From Cylicocyclus nassatus (Eukaryota > Nematoda > Chromadorea > Rhabditida > Strongylidae): 64,000 nucleotides of DNA. The position numbers and the translations under genes are program-made. The notes under the pieces are model-generated. The model was not told where the DNA came from, searched no databases, and was given only the letters and a program-made list of their open reading frames with translations. This document shows, in pieces, positions 22,011 through 33,809 of this stretch. The stretch covers positions 13,688,293 to 13,752,292 of the forward strand of contig CATQJL010000223.1 of NCBI GenBank assembly GCA_958299035.1, in the 5' to 3' direction. How positions within the stretch are numbered: the stretch's first letter is position 1; each line of letters starts with the position of its first letter.

Positions 22011-23392
22011 AAGCGAAAAATTCGAAAAACTCCATAATAAGCTCATTTCCAGTGCTTTTATACAGCTGAAACTTTTCCAAGCAAGCTCCGCCCACTTTAT
22101 ACCCCACGTCACGATCGAAATTGAAGAAAATAAGAAAAATTAAGAAAAAATAAGCAAAAATCGCGTTTTTCTAGCCCGATTTACCCCCTTTTTTAGCCGT
22201 TTTCAGCCCCTAACCAGGTCCAGATGGCCGCGGGAAAACTGTACACGAAGCGGTAATAAAGAGAGAGGGAAAAATAAGGGGGGAGAGAGAAAGGGGGGAG
22301 AAAGAGGAAAAATCGCGTGTCTAAGTTTTTTTTTTCAAGTCCGGGAAGGTTTATAGATAGGCTCCCACAGCCGGAGCCCCTACATTTTCTCCGAATTATA
22401 TGTGGTGTCCCCCTCGAATACAAACTGAAGAATGGCTATCCCAGCTCGTCATCCCTACTCTCCGCGGAGATAAAATTCAAAATATGCACTATCGCCTTTA
22501 TATAGCGCCTCTTACGCTGGAGCTGTGAGCACGAGCTACCCCTAGAAAAATAGAGCTACCAAAACTACATGTCAATGGCCACATGAGATTACCCCAGCCC
22601 TGCAACTCTTAGAGATATAAGGCGCCGAAATTGCCCTTATTGACAGATTTCCCAAGTTCGGCTGTCAATTAGGCACTTTTAATGGAAATTTGTTATTCTA
22701 CGACCTTCTCTCTAAAAATCATATTTTCAGAGATCTGTCGAATAAAACAAACCCCAGCCCCGTAGCTGTAATATTCGCAGAGTTATTAGCCCCCCAACAT
22801 GCATGCTCAGGCCGTAAAATCGGCTCTCCCAAAGTTGCTCCGTAATTCCCCCAAAAATCATGTTAGACACCTCTCTTATACCTATACACACCATATTTTT
22901 TCCAGCTTCTTAGAAGCAATACACACTGATATAGCGCGCTCTTGGCCTCTCGCTCCTCACTCTTGGCCTCGGCGTAAGATTTGGTTAAAATATTGAAGTT
23001 CTCGGATTGACTGTAAACTTCACTCATAGTGGTTTTTGGTCCCGATCTTTACGAAAATTCTATTTATTTTGCACTAGAGAGTCCTACAGTAAAGCTAAAG
23101 TGAGATAGAAGTAGCTGGACCAACCAAGATCGCAACTTCGCCTGCACTTTTCCCCTACCTGTTGCGGAAATTGTCTGCAAATTTTTGTGAGTTGAAAACT
23201 TTGTGAACACCTCTATCGGACCATGCTTAGCACAGATCTTTATTTGAATTGTTCGTCAGATTATGATGTTACAAAATCGCCTTCTCATGAATTGTCTTTC
23301 AAATTCGAAGGTCGTGTAATTTGGCAGATATTCTATCCTACAATGTGCCACCAGCAGCAAAACAATATAAGAAATGTTGTTAGCACGTCGAG
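22010..23392. other. Composite cargo, no recognised gene
   Basis: Contains a GA-rich run (22,258-22,310) and several ACCCCAGCCC/GTAGCT motifs like those in the Helitron-like repeats elsewhere in the window. No coding sequence or RNA is recognised. Confidence 0.5.
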
Positions 23393-23583
23393 TACAATAC
23401 CGCTTACAGAATATGCAAAATTTCCCTGAATATCGCAAAATTCCGAAAATTCCGCGAAATTCCTGGAATTTCGCGAAACTTCGCGAACTTTCAGGAGTTT
23501 CGCGAAATTCCGGAAAGTTCGCGGTTTTTTCGGAATTTTGCGATGTTCACGGAAATTTTGCACAATCTGTGAGCGGAATTGTA
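23393..23583. mobile_element. Diverged third MITE within the cargo
   Basis: Starts TACAATACCGCTTACA and ends TGTGAGCGGAATTGTA, close to the outer MITE termini. The interior is a different palindromic low-complexity sequence of AATTCCGCGAAA-type units. Confidence 0.7.
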
Positions 23584-23672
23584 GAATGCAAGAAGATGCC
23601 CAACGATTGTTACAAGAGCGCAACGATACCAGTGTGGAAAAACAAGGGGTATATAACAGACTGCTTTACATA

Positions 23673-23935
23673 CAATACCGCTCATAATTCGTCAAAAAAG
23701 TCGCCGGACTGCGGCGGAGTGCGCTAGAGTGCGTCGGAGTGTGGCGAAGTGTGGCGCAGTGCGCCGGAGTGCGGCGGAGTGTGGTGAAGTGTGGCGCAGT
23801 GCGCCGGAGTGCGGCGGAGTGTGGTGAAGTGTGGCGCAGTGCGCCGGAGTGAGGCGGAGTGTGGTGAAGTGCGCCGCACTCCGCCACACTCCGCCGCACT
23901 CCGGCGACTTTTTTGACGAATTATGAGCGGTATTG
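23673..23935. mobile_element. Outer MITE, right copy
   Basis: Same termini and minisatellite as the left copy, with about 10 bp of length difference in the GTG-rich repeats. Its outer TA matches the empty site in the right arm. Confidence 0.88.
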
Positions 23936-24295
23936 TATAGGGAACAATTTCCCTAGGTCATTGAAGCGAAATCGAGAATTTGCGTTTTCATAGCCTTCTC
24001 TACGTTAAAAAGAAGGTTTCTGTGAAATTTTTGCCAGAATTCAGGACAACATTTCTCAGTCAACTCCTTATCTGACCAAAATCGAGTTTCAGAAGTTTAG
24101 GAAAGCTGTTGGAGTTAGATAAAAACGAGAAACTGCGTTTAAATCTTGCGCAGAAAGTCGCGCAAGAAAACGTCGGTCTATCCTGTTAATGAATGATTTT
24201 CAGCTTGGACATTGTCAGTTCTCCTAGTCGTGTCATGACGATCAGAATGATATATAATGTTGCAGGGTTTCGTTGAGGCCTCGCGGAGATCTACG

Positions 24296-24410
24296 ACCAG
24301 AGCCAAATGCCCCGTCGGCTTTGGTCTGGCTTCGCTGCTCGTCTGCGTCTTCGCGCGCTGCGCGCTACCTCGCTATCCCAAACGCGGGGCGCGGGGCATT
24401 CGGCTCTGGT
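24296..24410. repeat. GC-rich 115-bp element with 18-bp inverted ends (left arm)
   Basis: ACCAGAGCCAAATGCCCC at 24,296-24,313 pairs with its inverted form at 24,393-24,410, with one mismatch. The enclosed 79 bp is strongly GC-rich and CpG-rich, unlike its surroundings. The mirror copy is 43,620-43,734. Confidence 0.7.
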
Positions 24411-24589
24411 ACCCTTTTCTTGGCTGTTTTAAATCCAATTTTAGCGAGCTATATATAGTTTTGAAGCTCTTGATCTCTATTTTCACGACGACAACGTCCC
24501 AAAACCACATTTTTTGATTTGGTCGAGAAATCCGGCAAAAACCTTGTTTTCGGAAATCTCTTGATTTTCTCCTAGCTTAACTCTTTTCA

Positions 24590-26935
24590 TGCGGTTCTTT
24601 CGTGGATTCTATAGACCTCGCTTCTGTTTATAACGCAGGCAACCGCCGCCCTTATCTCATCGATTATTGTGAGATTTTTTTGCGAACAACGTAAAAAGTG
24701 CGTTTTTCTTAAACTTGTTCTGTTTCAGTGCTTTCGCAGCGATTTTTTTTCCAGATTGGACTATTGTGCTCAGAACAATAAGCACGCGCAACAATCCAGA
24801 CAACGTCCCAGGAAAATGAAACGTCAATGCGGGGGTAAAAGTTTAAAGGTCGCATCAAAAACTAAATTTGACCTTGACGTGCATTTCGACTTAGAAAAAA
24901 GGAACTTTGCGTATTTATTACCAATTTCTTTCTTGTTTATCTTCGAATTATGCGATCTGCGAGACGCTGAGAAAATTAAGATATCTGTAAGTGACAAGGG
25001 TGGAGACTTTGTGATCATCTCACGCAAATGGATAGAGCGACAACAAAATGTCATCTAGAAGACAGTGATGTTTGTGTACCCTCTTCTGTTGATAAATTCA
25101 AAAGGCAATATCGCCGCCTAAACAGGGTGTGGCTAGAAACCGATCGTTCAGCTGAGCTAACTAATATCACTAAGCGTCTCAAAAACGATCTGCCTACCTG
25201 TCCTGTTCTCTATACCCTAGTCAAAACACACAAAGCGCCCTCAGCAGGACTAACATCAGTTAAATCCACGCAAATTCAAGGTACGGCCAATCATTACAGG
25301 CGTAGGGAGCTCAACCGATAGAATCGCATGGCTTCTTAACGTAATCTTGGTGCAATTACTGAAATATGTCCCTGCCTATCTTACCAATACCAACATGCTC
25401 CTCGAACGCCTTCGCGCGTCACAGTTTAGCCGCAATTGCATTATAGAATCGCTGGATGTCACATCATTATACACAAATGTTTTACGATGCTGCAATACAG
25501 GCAATCTGTGAGCTACTAACTAAGCATCAGTCCTCGCTAAACTTGTACGGAATGAACACAACGGCCATAATGTCTCTCTTAAATGCGTGGCTACAATGCA
25601 CCGTATTTGGATGGTCCGGACAATACTTTAAACAAGTTCGAGGCTTAGCAATGGGGCAGCGCCTGGGGCCAACTCTTGCAATTGTGTTCATGTACAAGAT
25701 AGAGGCACCAGTGCTGAAACGTTGCCCACTGCTTTATTGTAGGTATATCGATGATTGTTGTATATTATGTTTCACCCAAGCAGAATTAGATGCTTGTTAC
25801 GATATTCTCGATAAGCACTGCCCGAGCATCAGAATTACGCGAGAAACGCCTAACAAGAATTGGTTAGCGCACCTCAATGTAGAAATCCACCTAACAAATA
25901 GAGAATACAAAACTAAGTGGTACCGAAAACCCAGTAGCAAAAACATATTAATACACAGCTTATCCGCTCACCCAAGAAATATGAAGAAAGCAGTGATAAG
26001 TGAAATGTATAAAACAGCTGCTCGAGTATCATCTAGCCGTGAGGAGCGCTCGCATTCTATCGCTATTGCCACTAAAATTGCGTGAATGGCTACTCGAGCG
26101 AAAAATTTGCGAAGGCGCGCGGATCTGACCATCATCGACCCAATCGAAAAGACGACGATAATATAGCGTTTTGTCTGCCATACGTTTCTGACGAATTCAG
26201 TAGCGCAGTTCCTCGTTGCTTGAAAGGAGCCGACCGCAAATGCTGTCAGGGTAATCGATATACCGCCTAGCAATCGTGAGAAACGCTTGATACGAAATCG
26301 AATATACGATCGCACGTGCTTGACCCAAGATTGCGTGGCATGCCCATTCAGCAAAGAGGGTGATTGTATGATTCCAGTTGTACTTTATATCATCACATGC
26401 CTATCAGGCGGTGATATTTACGGTGAAACTGGGCGCCATCTTTGCTGCCGTGTAAAAGAACATCTAGACGAGCTACGAAAATCTAAGTCGAACGCCTCTG
26501 GGCTCCCACCGCATGACATGACACGACAATGTAACGTTCCAAATTGAGTCAAGATCTTATCGTTCGAGCCTGATGTCTTAGCACGCGAAACTTTGCAGGC
26601 GTTTTGGATAAACGCAAAAAACCCAAAAATGAACGTTAAGGAAGAGTGCATTGTCATCACGCAAGAACTATCATGCTATTAGTCCATATGCGGATTTGAT
26701 ACGGAGTCAGCACATATAAAAAGAGCGGAGGAATGACCTTGCTGAAACGCGTTCATTTCGGTCCTCGAGCTGTCTTCTGAGGTTGGCATCAATCTACCGT
26801 AGTCCGCGTTGTTAGTCTATCTCGATCGTCCGTTGGGCTGACTCTTTATTGGCATCTGAGTGAGGAAGTTACTTGAACTTCGACTCTACAGGCTCTGACG
26901 AAAGCGAAATCGCCGAAACGTTAGCCAATAAAGGA
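24590..26935 (+). pseudogene. PLE1: GIY-YIG Penelope-like element (left arm)
   Basis: Plus-strand pieces in several frames give a nearly complete Penelope-like protein. SDKGGDFVIISR lies at 24,990-25,025 and CPVLYTLVKTHK near 25,200. RT pieces include ITGVGSSTDRIAWLLN (about 25,300) and motif A ESLDVTSLYTNV (about 25,447-25,482). Motif B GLAMGQRLGPTLA is near 25,645 and motif C RYIDD at 25,741-25,755. The linker has NIAFCLPYVSDEF and a Cys-rich CLTQDCVACPFSKEGDC. The GIY-YIG nuclease core VVLYIITC and GDIYGETGRHL is near 26,380-26,450. The enzyme class copies RNA into DNA and cuts the target through GIY-YIG. At least four frameshifts break it. A hammerhead-like core and AATAAA follow the coding end. 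The identical inverted copy is at 41,095-43,440. Confidence 0.9.
26895..26919 (+). ncRNA. Hammerhead-like core downstream of PLE1 (left arm)
   Basis: CTGACGA, a short GCGA/TCGC hairpin and GAAAC follow one another, then AATAAA at 26,927-26,932. This is the same arrangement as PLE2 despite the coding sequences being clearly different. One base between CTGACGA and the stem breaks the ideal closing pair, so activity is unproven. Confidence 0.4.
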
Positions 26936-26974
26936 TAGGTGCAAATCTTGGTCACGCTGAAACAGTAGTACACA

Positions 26975-28150
26975 TAAGAGCCCATTTTCGTATTAGCATG
27001 TCAAATAACCCCTGAGGGCCAAGTTTCAGCGAATTTTGAGGTTTCCAGATATTGGGACACTCAGTGAGGTAGTCATTTTCGACATGCTAACTTCTTCTCA
27101 AAGGTGAATAAACTACTTCCTTTTGCACTCATTGAAAGGTATCACTACTTCTTTGCTCGTAATAGGAATTCCACTTCAACTAAACTCCAAATTCTGGAAT
27201 TAAGAGTAAGCCAAAGTCTCGTTTGTAACAATTTTCGATTTTAATTTCACAGACTAAGAAAGACCAATCGAGCTCGAATCACTTTTGTGAAAGTTACGAG
27301 GATCAGGCTATCGAATATATTTGTTCTTGCCGCCTTCCCTCGCGATAGTGGCGCAGAATTAGCACACTACCGTAATCCAATATTTCCGCAGTGTTTTCCA
27401 TTTGCTTAGCTAGAAAAAACGACTATAGCTTTCCTATGGGAAGACAACTTTGAATGAAATTCCCGCTATGTGGAGAAGAAGGTTTAGCAGTAGCAACCAT
27501 TTATAAAAACAGAGATGTGCATGTATGAAGGTAAGTTAATGGGGTGTGGCACAACCCAATTAACTCACCTTCAAAAAGCATTTTAGCGAACAAAATACAT
27601 AGCTAATAGCTATAATAATACAAAATACAGAGCTTAATAGCTTGAGTCTTCTAGTTTTCATAGAAGTAATTTGGAACTGATTCATCTTCTTCGCTCTGAG
27701 TAAAGGCTGGTGAAAGCGCAGCCATTGAAAAAAAATGGGACAAACGAGATTTTGACTTGCTTTTAATTCCAAAGTTTGATGGTTATTTGAAGCAGGATAT
27801 ATGGTATGGGAAGATAGGGAGTAGTGCTTTGTATAGAGTACAAAAAGAGTTAGCTAATTCACTTCTGAAATATAAGTGATCATCTTCGAGAATGTTCACT
27901 TTACTTAAGTGGTTAATATTGGAAATCTTCGGAATTTGCTAAAACTTCGCCCATGGTGGTTATTTGGCTTGATAATTACGTATATGTGCCTAATTATGCA
28001 CGTTAGAGCCTTTATGTCATCTCTACGGAAGAGAAGATGGGGGAGGGGTAATGAGACAGAAGATAGGTGGGGGGGGGGGGTCGTATCCTGCGCTTGTGTG
28101 CTACACCTCTTGCTCGACCCTGCTCATAGCGTATGATAGTGTCCCAAAAG
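26975..28150. mobile_element. Diverged foldback element (left arm)
   Basis: Blocks such as TTTGCTAAAACTTCGCCC versus GAAACTTGGCCC, and CAAACGAGATTTTGACTTGC versus its inverted relative near 27,210, mirror around a hairpin at 27,527-27,572. Interior wording resembles the mariner-type element at 54,851-55,624, so it is probably an old relative whose ends have decayed. Confidence 0.55.
27527..27572. repeat. Hairpin at the centre of the foldback element (left arm)
   Basis: GAAGGTAAGTTAATGGG pairs with CCCAATTAACTCACCTTC around an 11-base loop. The mirror copy is 40,458-40,503. Confidence 0.75.
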
Positions 28151-28640
28151 TACCTAGGCGCTATTTGATCGCTAAATCTCTCAAGAAGTCTTGTGCCAAC
28201 CTTTGGGTAACATCTTGTAGGAGTGGCTCCAGCTTACATATACAGCAAGAAAAGCGAATCACCCATGCTTTCTTACTGTGGTATTTTGAGCGTGTTTAAA
28301 AGCCTAATGTGAGCTTTTCGGCCATTTTCATTGAGTTTTTGAGCAAAAAAGGCTTTTATGATTCAGAACCTTTTTCAATTTTCCTTCGGTAATCTTACAA
28401 CAGTGAAGGGCAATGGATGAGTCGCCCAATACTGTAAGTCTAAGTTGATGTCAGCTCACAAATCTGCTTACTTTGAGAACCCCTTACAGTCAAGCAGCTT
28501 TTTCGCTTTATACAGTGTGATTGCCTTGCAGGTAGAATGCGGGAAAACTTGCGCGTGAACACGGAACAAGTAGCAAATACAAGGCAAAGATCGTTAAAGA
28601 GTTCTAAAAATTGCATGTATGCTGGCTTTGATAATTGATA

Positions 28641-28719
28641 TCCGTTTCGTTCCTACCCTTATACGGAGTGCGAATTAGTATCGATCCTCCCCGGAACTCG
28701 TCAGTAAGGAGGGAGGGCC
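28641..28719. repeat. Dispersed 80-bp structured repeat, copy 1
   Basis: Reads TCCGTTTCGTTCCTACCC, then CCTCCCCGGAACTCGTCAG and GGAGGGAGGGC. Two small stems are possible (TCCGT with ACGGA; CCTCC with GGAGG). Related copies are at 39,313-39,391 (mirror) and 54,398-54,478 (independent). The left arm ends 15 bases beyond it. Confidence 0.65.
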
Positions 28720-28734
28720 AAAGAGAACCAAAAA

Positions 28735-29730
28735 CTGTGAATTTAAGCCGAAGCCTCCTCTACAGAATGGTACTTGAATGGCGGAAAAAGACACAACGGG
28801 AAAGGAGATATTAACGATTGAAAAGTGTGTACTTACTTTTGGGACACCCTGTATACGCTTTATGCCACCGAAAAACTATAATTCTGCTGGAACTGCTTAT
28901 TCAGAAGTGCTCCTTTGCAATCTTATTAGAATGTATGCGGTTCAAAATAAATACTCTGAATCATCACGCACATCGGAAGTCCATAAAGTATTCAGTTTTC
29001 AGATATTACCGTTTGCAACTGTAAGCTTTTTCGGAGCGTCGCACACTGATTTAGAAAACAACACAAAAATTCGAGGAGGTTGATACATTTAGAATACCGA
29101 CTTTAGGATCGTTAGCAAATGGGCTTGGAAGATACATTAGTAAGTGCCCGGATCAAAAATTGAGAATTTAAGGTCACTATGGCTCCTCAATTAGGCTTTT
29201 TTTTTTTTTGTAAAACATTTTGTCGGGCTAACGGTGAAATCTCAGTTTTTGCCGATGTGACGGCGAGCGCTGACAATCTGCCTCCAGATCGGAGGCATTT
29301 CTACTAGCCCAGAAGTACTGCAGTTCCCTGTACTCCCAAAAAATTCGCTCTAGAGTGACGCGAAACCCCTCACAATTTTTAGATTCCCTACCAAGAGTAC
29401 GGAACGCGGTGGATACAAATCTTTTCAAACCTCCCAGAATCTTACTGCCAAAAGTGATGCGCAACTTTCCAGACACCTTTCATTTTGCAGAATTTTTGAT
29501 CTCTATCTTTCTCTCTCTCTTTCAAGCTTGCCCATTACATTCTACAACCAAGAAAATTTTCTTCCCTTTCAAAGGCTTACCTCAAAAGTGACGTGGAACC
29601 CCTCAGACTCCCTCCCTTTCCGACCAGAGATAAAGTCGCTTTTTCAAGCCATTAAATTGATTCCACTTCTATTGCTTTGACGCTTTCCCAAAGAATTGAC
29701 GCGAATTCTTTTTAGGCACTCTTGAGGCGT
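28735..29730 (+). repeat. Inner palindrome, left arm
   Basis: From CTGTGAATTTAAGCC this segment reappears reverse-complemented at 30,166-31,156 (paired positions sum to 59,891). Its outer edge touches the giant left arm with no gap. It begins inside a mariner-type MITE, of which only one end is kept. Confidence 0.85.
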
Positions 29731-30555
29731 GGGATAAATCTTTGAATAGGAAAATTTTTCAACTATGTGAAGTAGTGAAGAGTACAGCTCTTGTTGCACG
29801 GAAGAGTAGAACAAATTTCAAAAATGAAAAGAAATCCCTTTATTATTGGTATTAAACCTGAGGGGGTGTCTAGAAGGTTATCACTTCTGGAGGGGAGTAT
29901 AACTAAAAGGAATAAGGCGCGAAGTACGGGATTTTAGAAAGGAGGCGGTTTCGCGTCACTACAGTTGGGAAGCATCAAAGTAGAAAAGTAAATTTTTCTG
30001 CACTGTTTTTCAAGCGAAGAAGTTCCGCGTCACTTATGGGAGTAACGTTGAATCAGGAAGAAAGTGGGTCCCGCGACGTATCTGTAGGAAGGTTTCAAAC
30101 TTTTTTGGAGGCTTGGATGTAATGCATGAGTTCCTGGACTTAAATAAAAGCCTGTACTCTTGTGAGAACTCAAGAGTGTCTAAAAAGAATTTGCGTCAAT
30201 TCTTTGGGAAAGCGTCAAAGCAATAGAAGTGGAATCAATTTAATGGCTTGAAAAAGCGACTTTATCTCTGGTCGGAAAGGGAGGGAGTCTGAGGGGTTCC
30301 ACGTCACTTTTGAGGTAAGCCTTTGAAAGGGAAGAAAATTTTCTTGGTTGTAGAATGTAATGGGCAAGCTTGAAAGAGAGAGAGAAAGATAGAGATCAAA
30401 AATTCTGCAAAATGAAAGGTGTCTGGAAAGTTGCGCATCACTTTTGGCAGTAAGGTTTGGTTTTTCTGGGAGGTTTGAAAAGATTTGTATCCACTGCGTT
30501 CCGTACTCTTGGTAGGGAATCTAAAAATTGTGAGGGGTTTCGCGTCACTCTAGAG
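29350..30555. repeat. Array of GGTTYCGCGTCACTT boxes
   Basis: A 14-16-base box recurs at 29,352, 29,584, 29,947, 30,022, 30,295, 30,430 and 30,535. It points one way in the inner left arm and the other way in the right. Forms include GGTTTCGCGTCACT, GTTCCGCGTCACTT and GGTTCCACGTCACTTTT. A further array lies at 50,080-52,085. Confidence 0.55.
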
Positions 30556-31156
30556 CGAATTTTTTGGGAGTACAGAGAACTGCAGTACTTCTGGGCTAGT
30601 AGAAATGCCTCTGGAGGCAGATTGTCGCTCGCCGTCACATCGGCAAAAACTGAGATTTCACCGTTAGCCCGGCAAAATGTTTTACAAAAAAATGCATAAT
30701 TGAGGAGCCATAGTGACCTTAAATTCTCAATTTTTGATCCAGGCACTTACTAATGTATCTTCCAAGCCCATTTGCTAACGATCCTAAAGTCGGTATTCTA
30801 AATGTATCAACCTCCTCGAATTTTTGTGTTGTTTTCTAAATCAGTGTGCGACGCTCCGAAAAAGCTTACAGTTGCAAACGGTAATATCTGAAAACTGAAT
30901 ACTTTATGGACTTCCGATGTGCGTGATGATTCAGAGTATTTATTTTGGAACCGCATACATTCTAATAAGATTGCAAAGGAGCACTTCTGAATAAGCAGTT
31001 CCAGCAGAATTATAGTTTTTCGGTGGCATAAAGCGTATACAGGGTGTCCCAAAAGTAAGTACACACTTTTCAATCGTTAATATCTCCTTTCCCGTTGTGT
31101 CTTTTTCCGCCATTCAAGTACCATTCTGTAGAGGAGGCTTCGGCTTAAATTCACAG
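30166..31156 (-). repeat. Inner palindrome, right arm
   Basis: Inverted copy of 28,735-29,730, separated by about 435 bp. It ends within the mariner-type MITE at 31,040-31,715, which is complete on this side. Confidence 0.85.
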
Positions 31157-31715
31157 TATCGAGCGAATCACCGATTTCCCTTCTTTACTGTAGGATTGCT
31201 GTAGGAAACTCGACAAAGATTTTAGCCCATTGCAAGCCATGTTCTGCCTCAGAACAAAACCAAACAAGCCAAAAACTTTTATATCACGGTAGTGGAAGCA
31301 GCTGATTTCGAATATGAAATTTCTGCTTTACTGTGTTGCTTCTTTTCAAAGTTATTCCAGTTAAACCGTAATAACCGAATTCCCAGTATTTGTCAGAAAT
31401 GTAATTACACCGTCAAAAAAGCTGAAAACACTCGTAAAAAGTTATGTAAGTGAATTAGCGTGCGCAATCCTAGCACACGATTTTTCAGATTTTTTGAAGA
31501 AAATTTTGTCAAACGGCATATTTTACAGTGTTTCCACATGCTGGAAGTTCTTGCCGTAATCCTACAGTCACGAAGAGCGATCGATGATTCGATCGGTATT
31601 GCAAATCTAAGTTGAATCTTCCTCTACAGAATGATAGTTGACTGGCAAAAAAAGACCCATTGGTAAGTGAGATATTGGCGATTGAAAAGTGTGCACTTAC
31701 TTTTGGGACACCCTG
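31040..31715. mobile_element. Mariner-type MITE
   Basis: Ends CAGGGTGTCCCAAAAGTAAG and the inverted CTTACTTTTGGGACACCCTG, with TA on both sides. The related sequence near 52,890 has the uninterrupted site (GCGTATG). 676 bp, no coding capacity. Confidence 0.87.
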
Positions 31716-31809
31716 TATTGGCATTGAAGTATGTTTCTCATTCAAAAACGTCCAAAAGCCATTTATCAAAAATCTTCCCTTTCAAGATTCTTCAAAAGTA
31801 CATGCAAGA

Positions 31810-32385
31810 TTAACACGTTGACGACGGTGTCGCGCAATGGTGCGCGACAGGCAGTCTGTCCCTGTGGACGATGTCGCGCAATGGTGCGCGACACCCTAAA
31901 CATCAGTTTTGATGTGCACAATGGTTCCAATTTGTGTTCATATAATCAAGTTAGGCTCGAAAGTATTTCATGTTGGCCCCGCCCCCTTTTTGGAAAACTC
32001 CGCCCACTCCATTGCCCTCTACAAAAAACTTTTTTCGTTCTCAAATCGCATAGAAAAGCTCATAGATGACAGGGAAACCTCAAATAATCTTAATTTTGAC
32101 CCCGCCCCCCGTAATGCAGGCTCCACCCCCTCAATGGCAAGCTCCGCCCACTTTTCAAAAATGCCGGAATTTGCACGAATTCATTGATTTTGAGCAATTT
32201 CCAGCATTTTTGAGAAGCGGGAGGGGCTTGCCAAAAGTGGGCGGAGCTGCCCCGCCCACTTGTTTGTGTATCTCGCGCATAGATACATGCATATATATAT
32301 ATGTGCAGCCGGCTGCGAAAATGCCCGAAAACGGTTTGTCCGCAGGGACAGACCTTCAAAAAATGGCTCGTCGTCAACGTGTTAA
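31810..32385. mobile_element. piggyBac-type MITE
   Basis: Bounded by TTAA on both sides, with ends TTAACACGTTGACGACGG and CGTCGTCAACGTGTTAA. Two copies of the hairpin GTCGCGCAATGGTGCGCGAC lie near the left end. A segment GTCTGTCCCTG returns inverted near the right end. 576 bp, no transposase. Confidence 0.78.
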
Positions 32386-33433
32386 GTTTGCTAGCCATTC
32401 ACGCCCCCATATCACAAGATTTGTGGGCCTTTTTTTGCTATTGATAACACGGGAAGCTGCTCTATCATGCGATGCCTATATGAGCCCTCTGCCTACGGAA
32501 AGCATTACGTCATTCTCTTACTAAAATCCGTCCGCAAAGCGAAAGCCGTATTATATCAACAGAATCATAGTTTTTCGGCGGCATAAAATATCATTGCGGA
32601 ACTCAGCTTAAATAGACCATAAGGCATGCAGATTACAGATTATTACCAAATTTGCCTTCTAACGGTGGATGGTTTGAACACCTTGCATATTTCACGTATT
32701 TCTTTTCTTTCTTTTCTTTCGCTTACTTGCTTATTTCTCCCACGCTCGCACTAAGCACATGTTAGAGCTTGAAAATGCTGGTCGTGCAGAGAACTGCACC
32801 GTGAGGCAGTGAAAACATGTAAAACGTACATAGAAATGAAGAAAAAGATGAAAGGCGGGAGGAAAATAAATTAACGTGCAAAGTTAATTGCTGCGTAAAC
32901 CATGAAGACCAAAAAAACCATTGCTTTAATTGCTGCGTAAACCTTGAAATTTTGATTTAAAGCTTTGCTTACGTCGTATGCCATATTGTCGCACCTTATG
33001 ATTGAAAATATCAGCATAGGCCTTCGCATTCGCAGAAAATCTTGCGAGTATTCGAATATCGAATAATATTTGGAAATCGAAATTTTTGAGTATTCGACTA
33101 TCAAAATGTTATTCGAAAATGGAAAGTTACGAATATTTGACTTTCAAAAATGTTCGAATACCGATTAGCATTTGTTAACCGATTTTCAAAAATTAATCGA
33201 ACAATCATTGTCAATGGGATGTTCTTATAAGAGACCGAAACACATAACAATCAACTGTTTCATGAAAGTATTAAGAATGGATTCTTTTTCATGCTACAGC
33301 TCACGCAAAAACGGCTTATTGTTGACGTCAAGAGACTTGAGAAGCTAAAAGCGTATTTCTATTAATTTTAAGGAGATTTTTAGAGCTTCAAAGAAAATTA
33401 TATACCCTTCATTGAGATTTGTGAATTGATATA
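32386..33433. other. Spacer stretch without recognised gene
   Basis: AT-rich; 33,040-33,200 is low-complexity with repeated ATTCGAATA-like words. A short CGGCGGCATAAAA segment near 32,575 resembles sequence beside the inner palindrome. Confidence 0.5.
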
Positions 33434-33809
33434 CAGGGCTTATCAAACGCAGTGTCGCTTGCATCAGCATCTCCACTCCCGCACTGGACTCTGCGTCTCT
33501 TCCGCAAACATGCTCTTTAATCACTTCCAATCGATTGAAACTCCCATTTCCCACCATAGGTGCGATAGGGGGAGCCGGGCTCTCCCCAGGTGAAGGGGGT
33601 CTCGGCTGTTCCCGACCTTCCAGGGTGAAGGGGGTATGTGAGTCCAGGGGAGGGAGGAAGAGAGAAAAGGTAAAAAAGCGTGGTATGAAAAGCTCTAATT
33701 TGTACCTTATTTAGGCACAAATTCAAAAAAAAAATTTAAAAATTTTAAAAGAAATTAAAAATTAAAAAAAAATTGACTTTATGAAGACCTGCGCTTGTGT
33801 TTCATTGCA

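Larger units (their letters stand above)
21173..23935. mobile_element. MITE-cargo-MITE composite (left arm only)
   Basis: Two near-identical palindromic MITEs in the outer positions (21,173-21,425 and 23,673-23,935) bracket 2.2 kb of unrelated DNA. The right arm at 44,090-44,100 shows one uninterrupted TA at the equivalent site. The whole 2,763-bp block plus one TA is therefore a single extra segment flanked by TA duplications. The cargo includes a 168-bp tandem repeat, a Helitron-like stretch with CCCCAGCCC motifs (22,550-22,830) and a third related MITE. Confidence 0.85.
12999..28734 (+). repeat. Left arm of giant inverted repeat
   Basis: Sequence from GCCCCTTATCTCC to GAGAACCAAAAA reappears reverse-complemented at 39,298-49,636. 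The arm is 15.7 kb. About 5.4 kb of it is three insertions absent from the right arm (16,633-18,886, 19,039-19,394 and 21,173-23,935). Outside these, paired positions sum to nearly constant values: about 62,636, then 65,264, then 68,030-68,032. That means there are only single-base indels. Sampled stretches look about 99% identical, and the 209-residue RT segment read in both arms is the same. Confidence 0.95.

Noticed and set aside
25456..26085. Retron or diversity-generating RT
   Set aside because: Motif order, the Cys-rich linker and GIY-YIG nuclease clearly identify a Penelope-like element.
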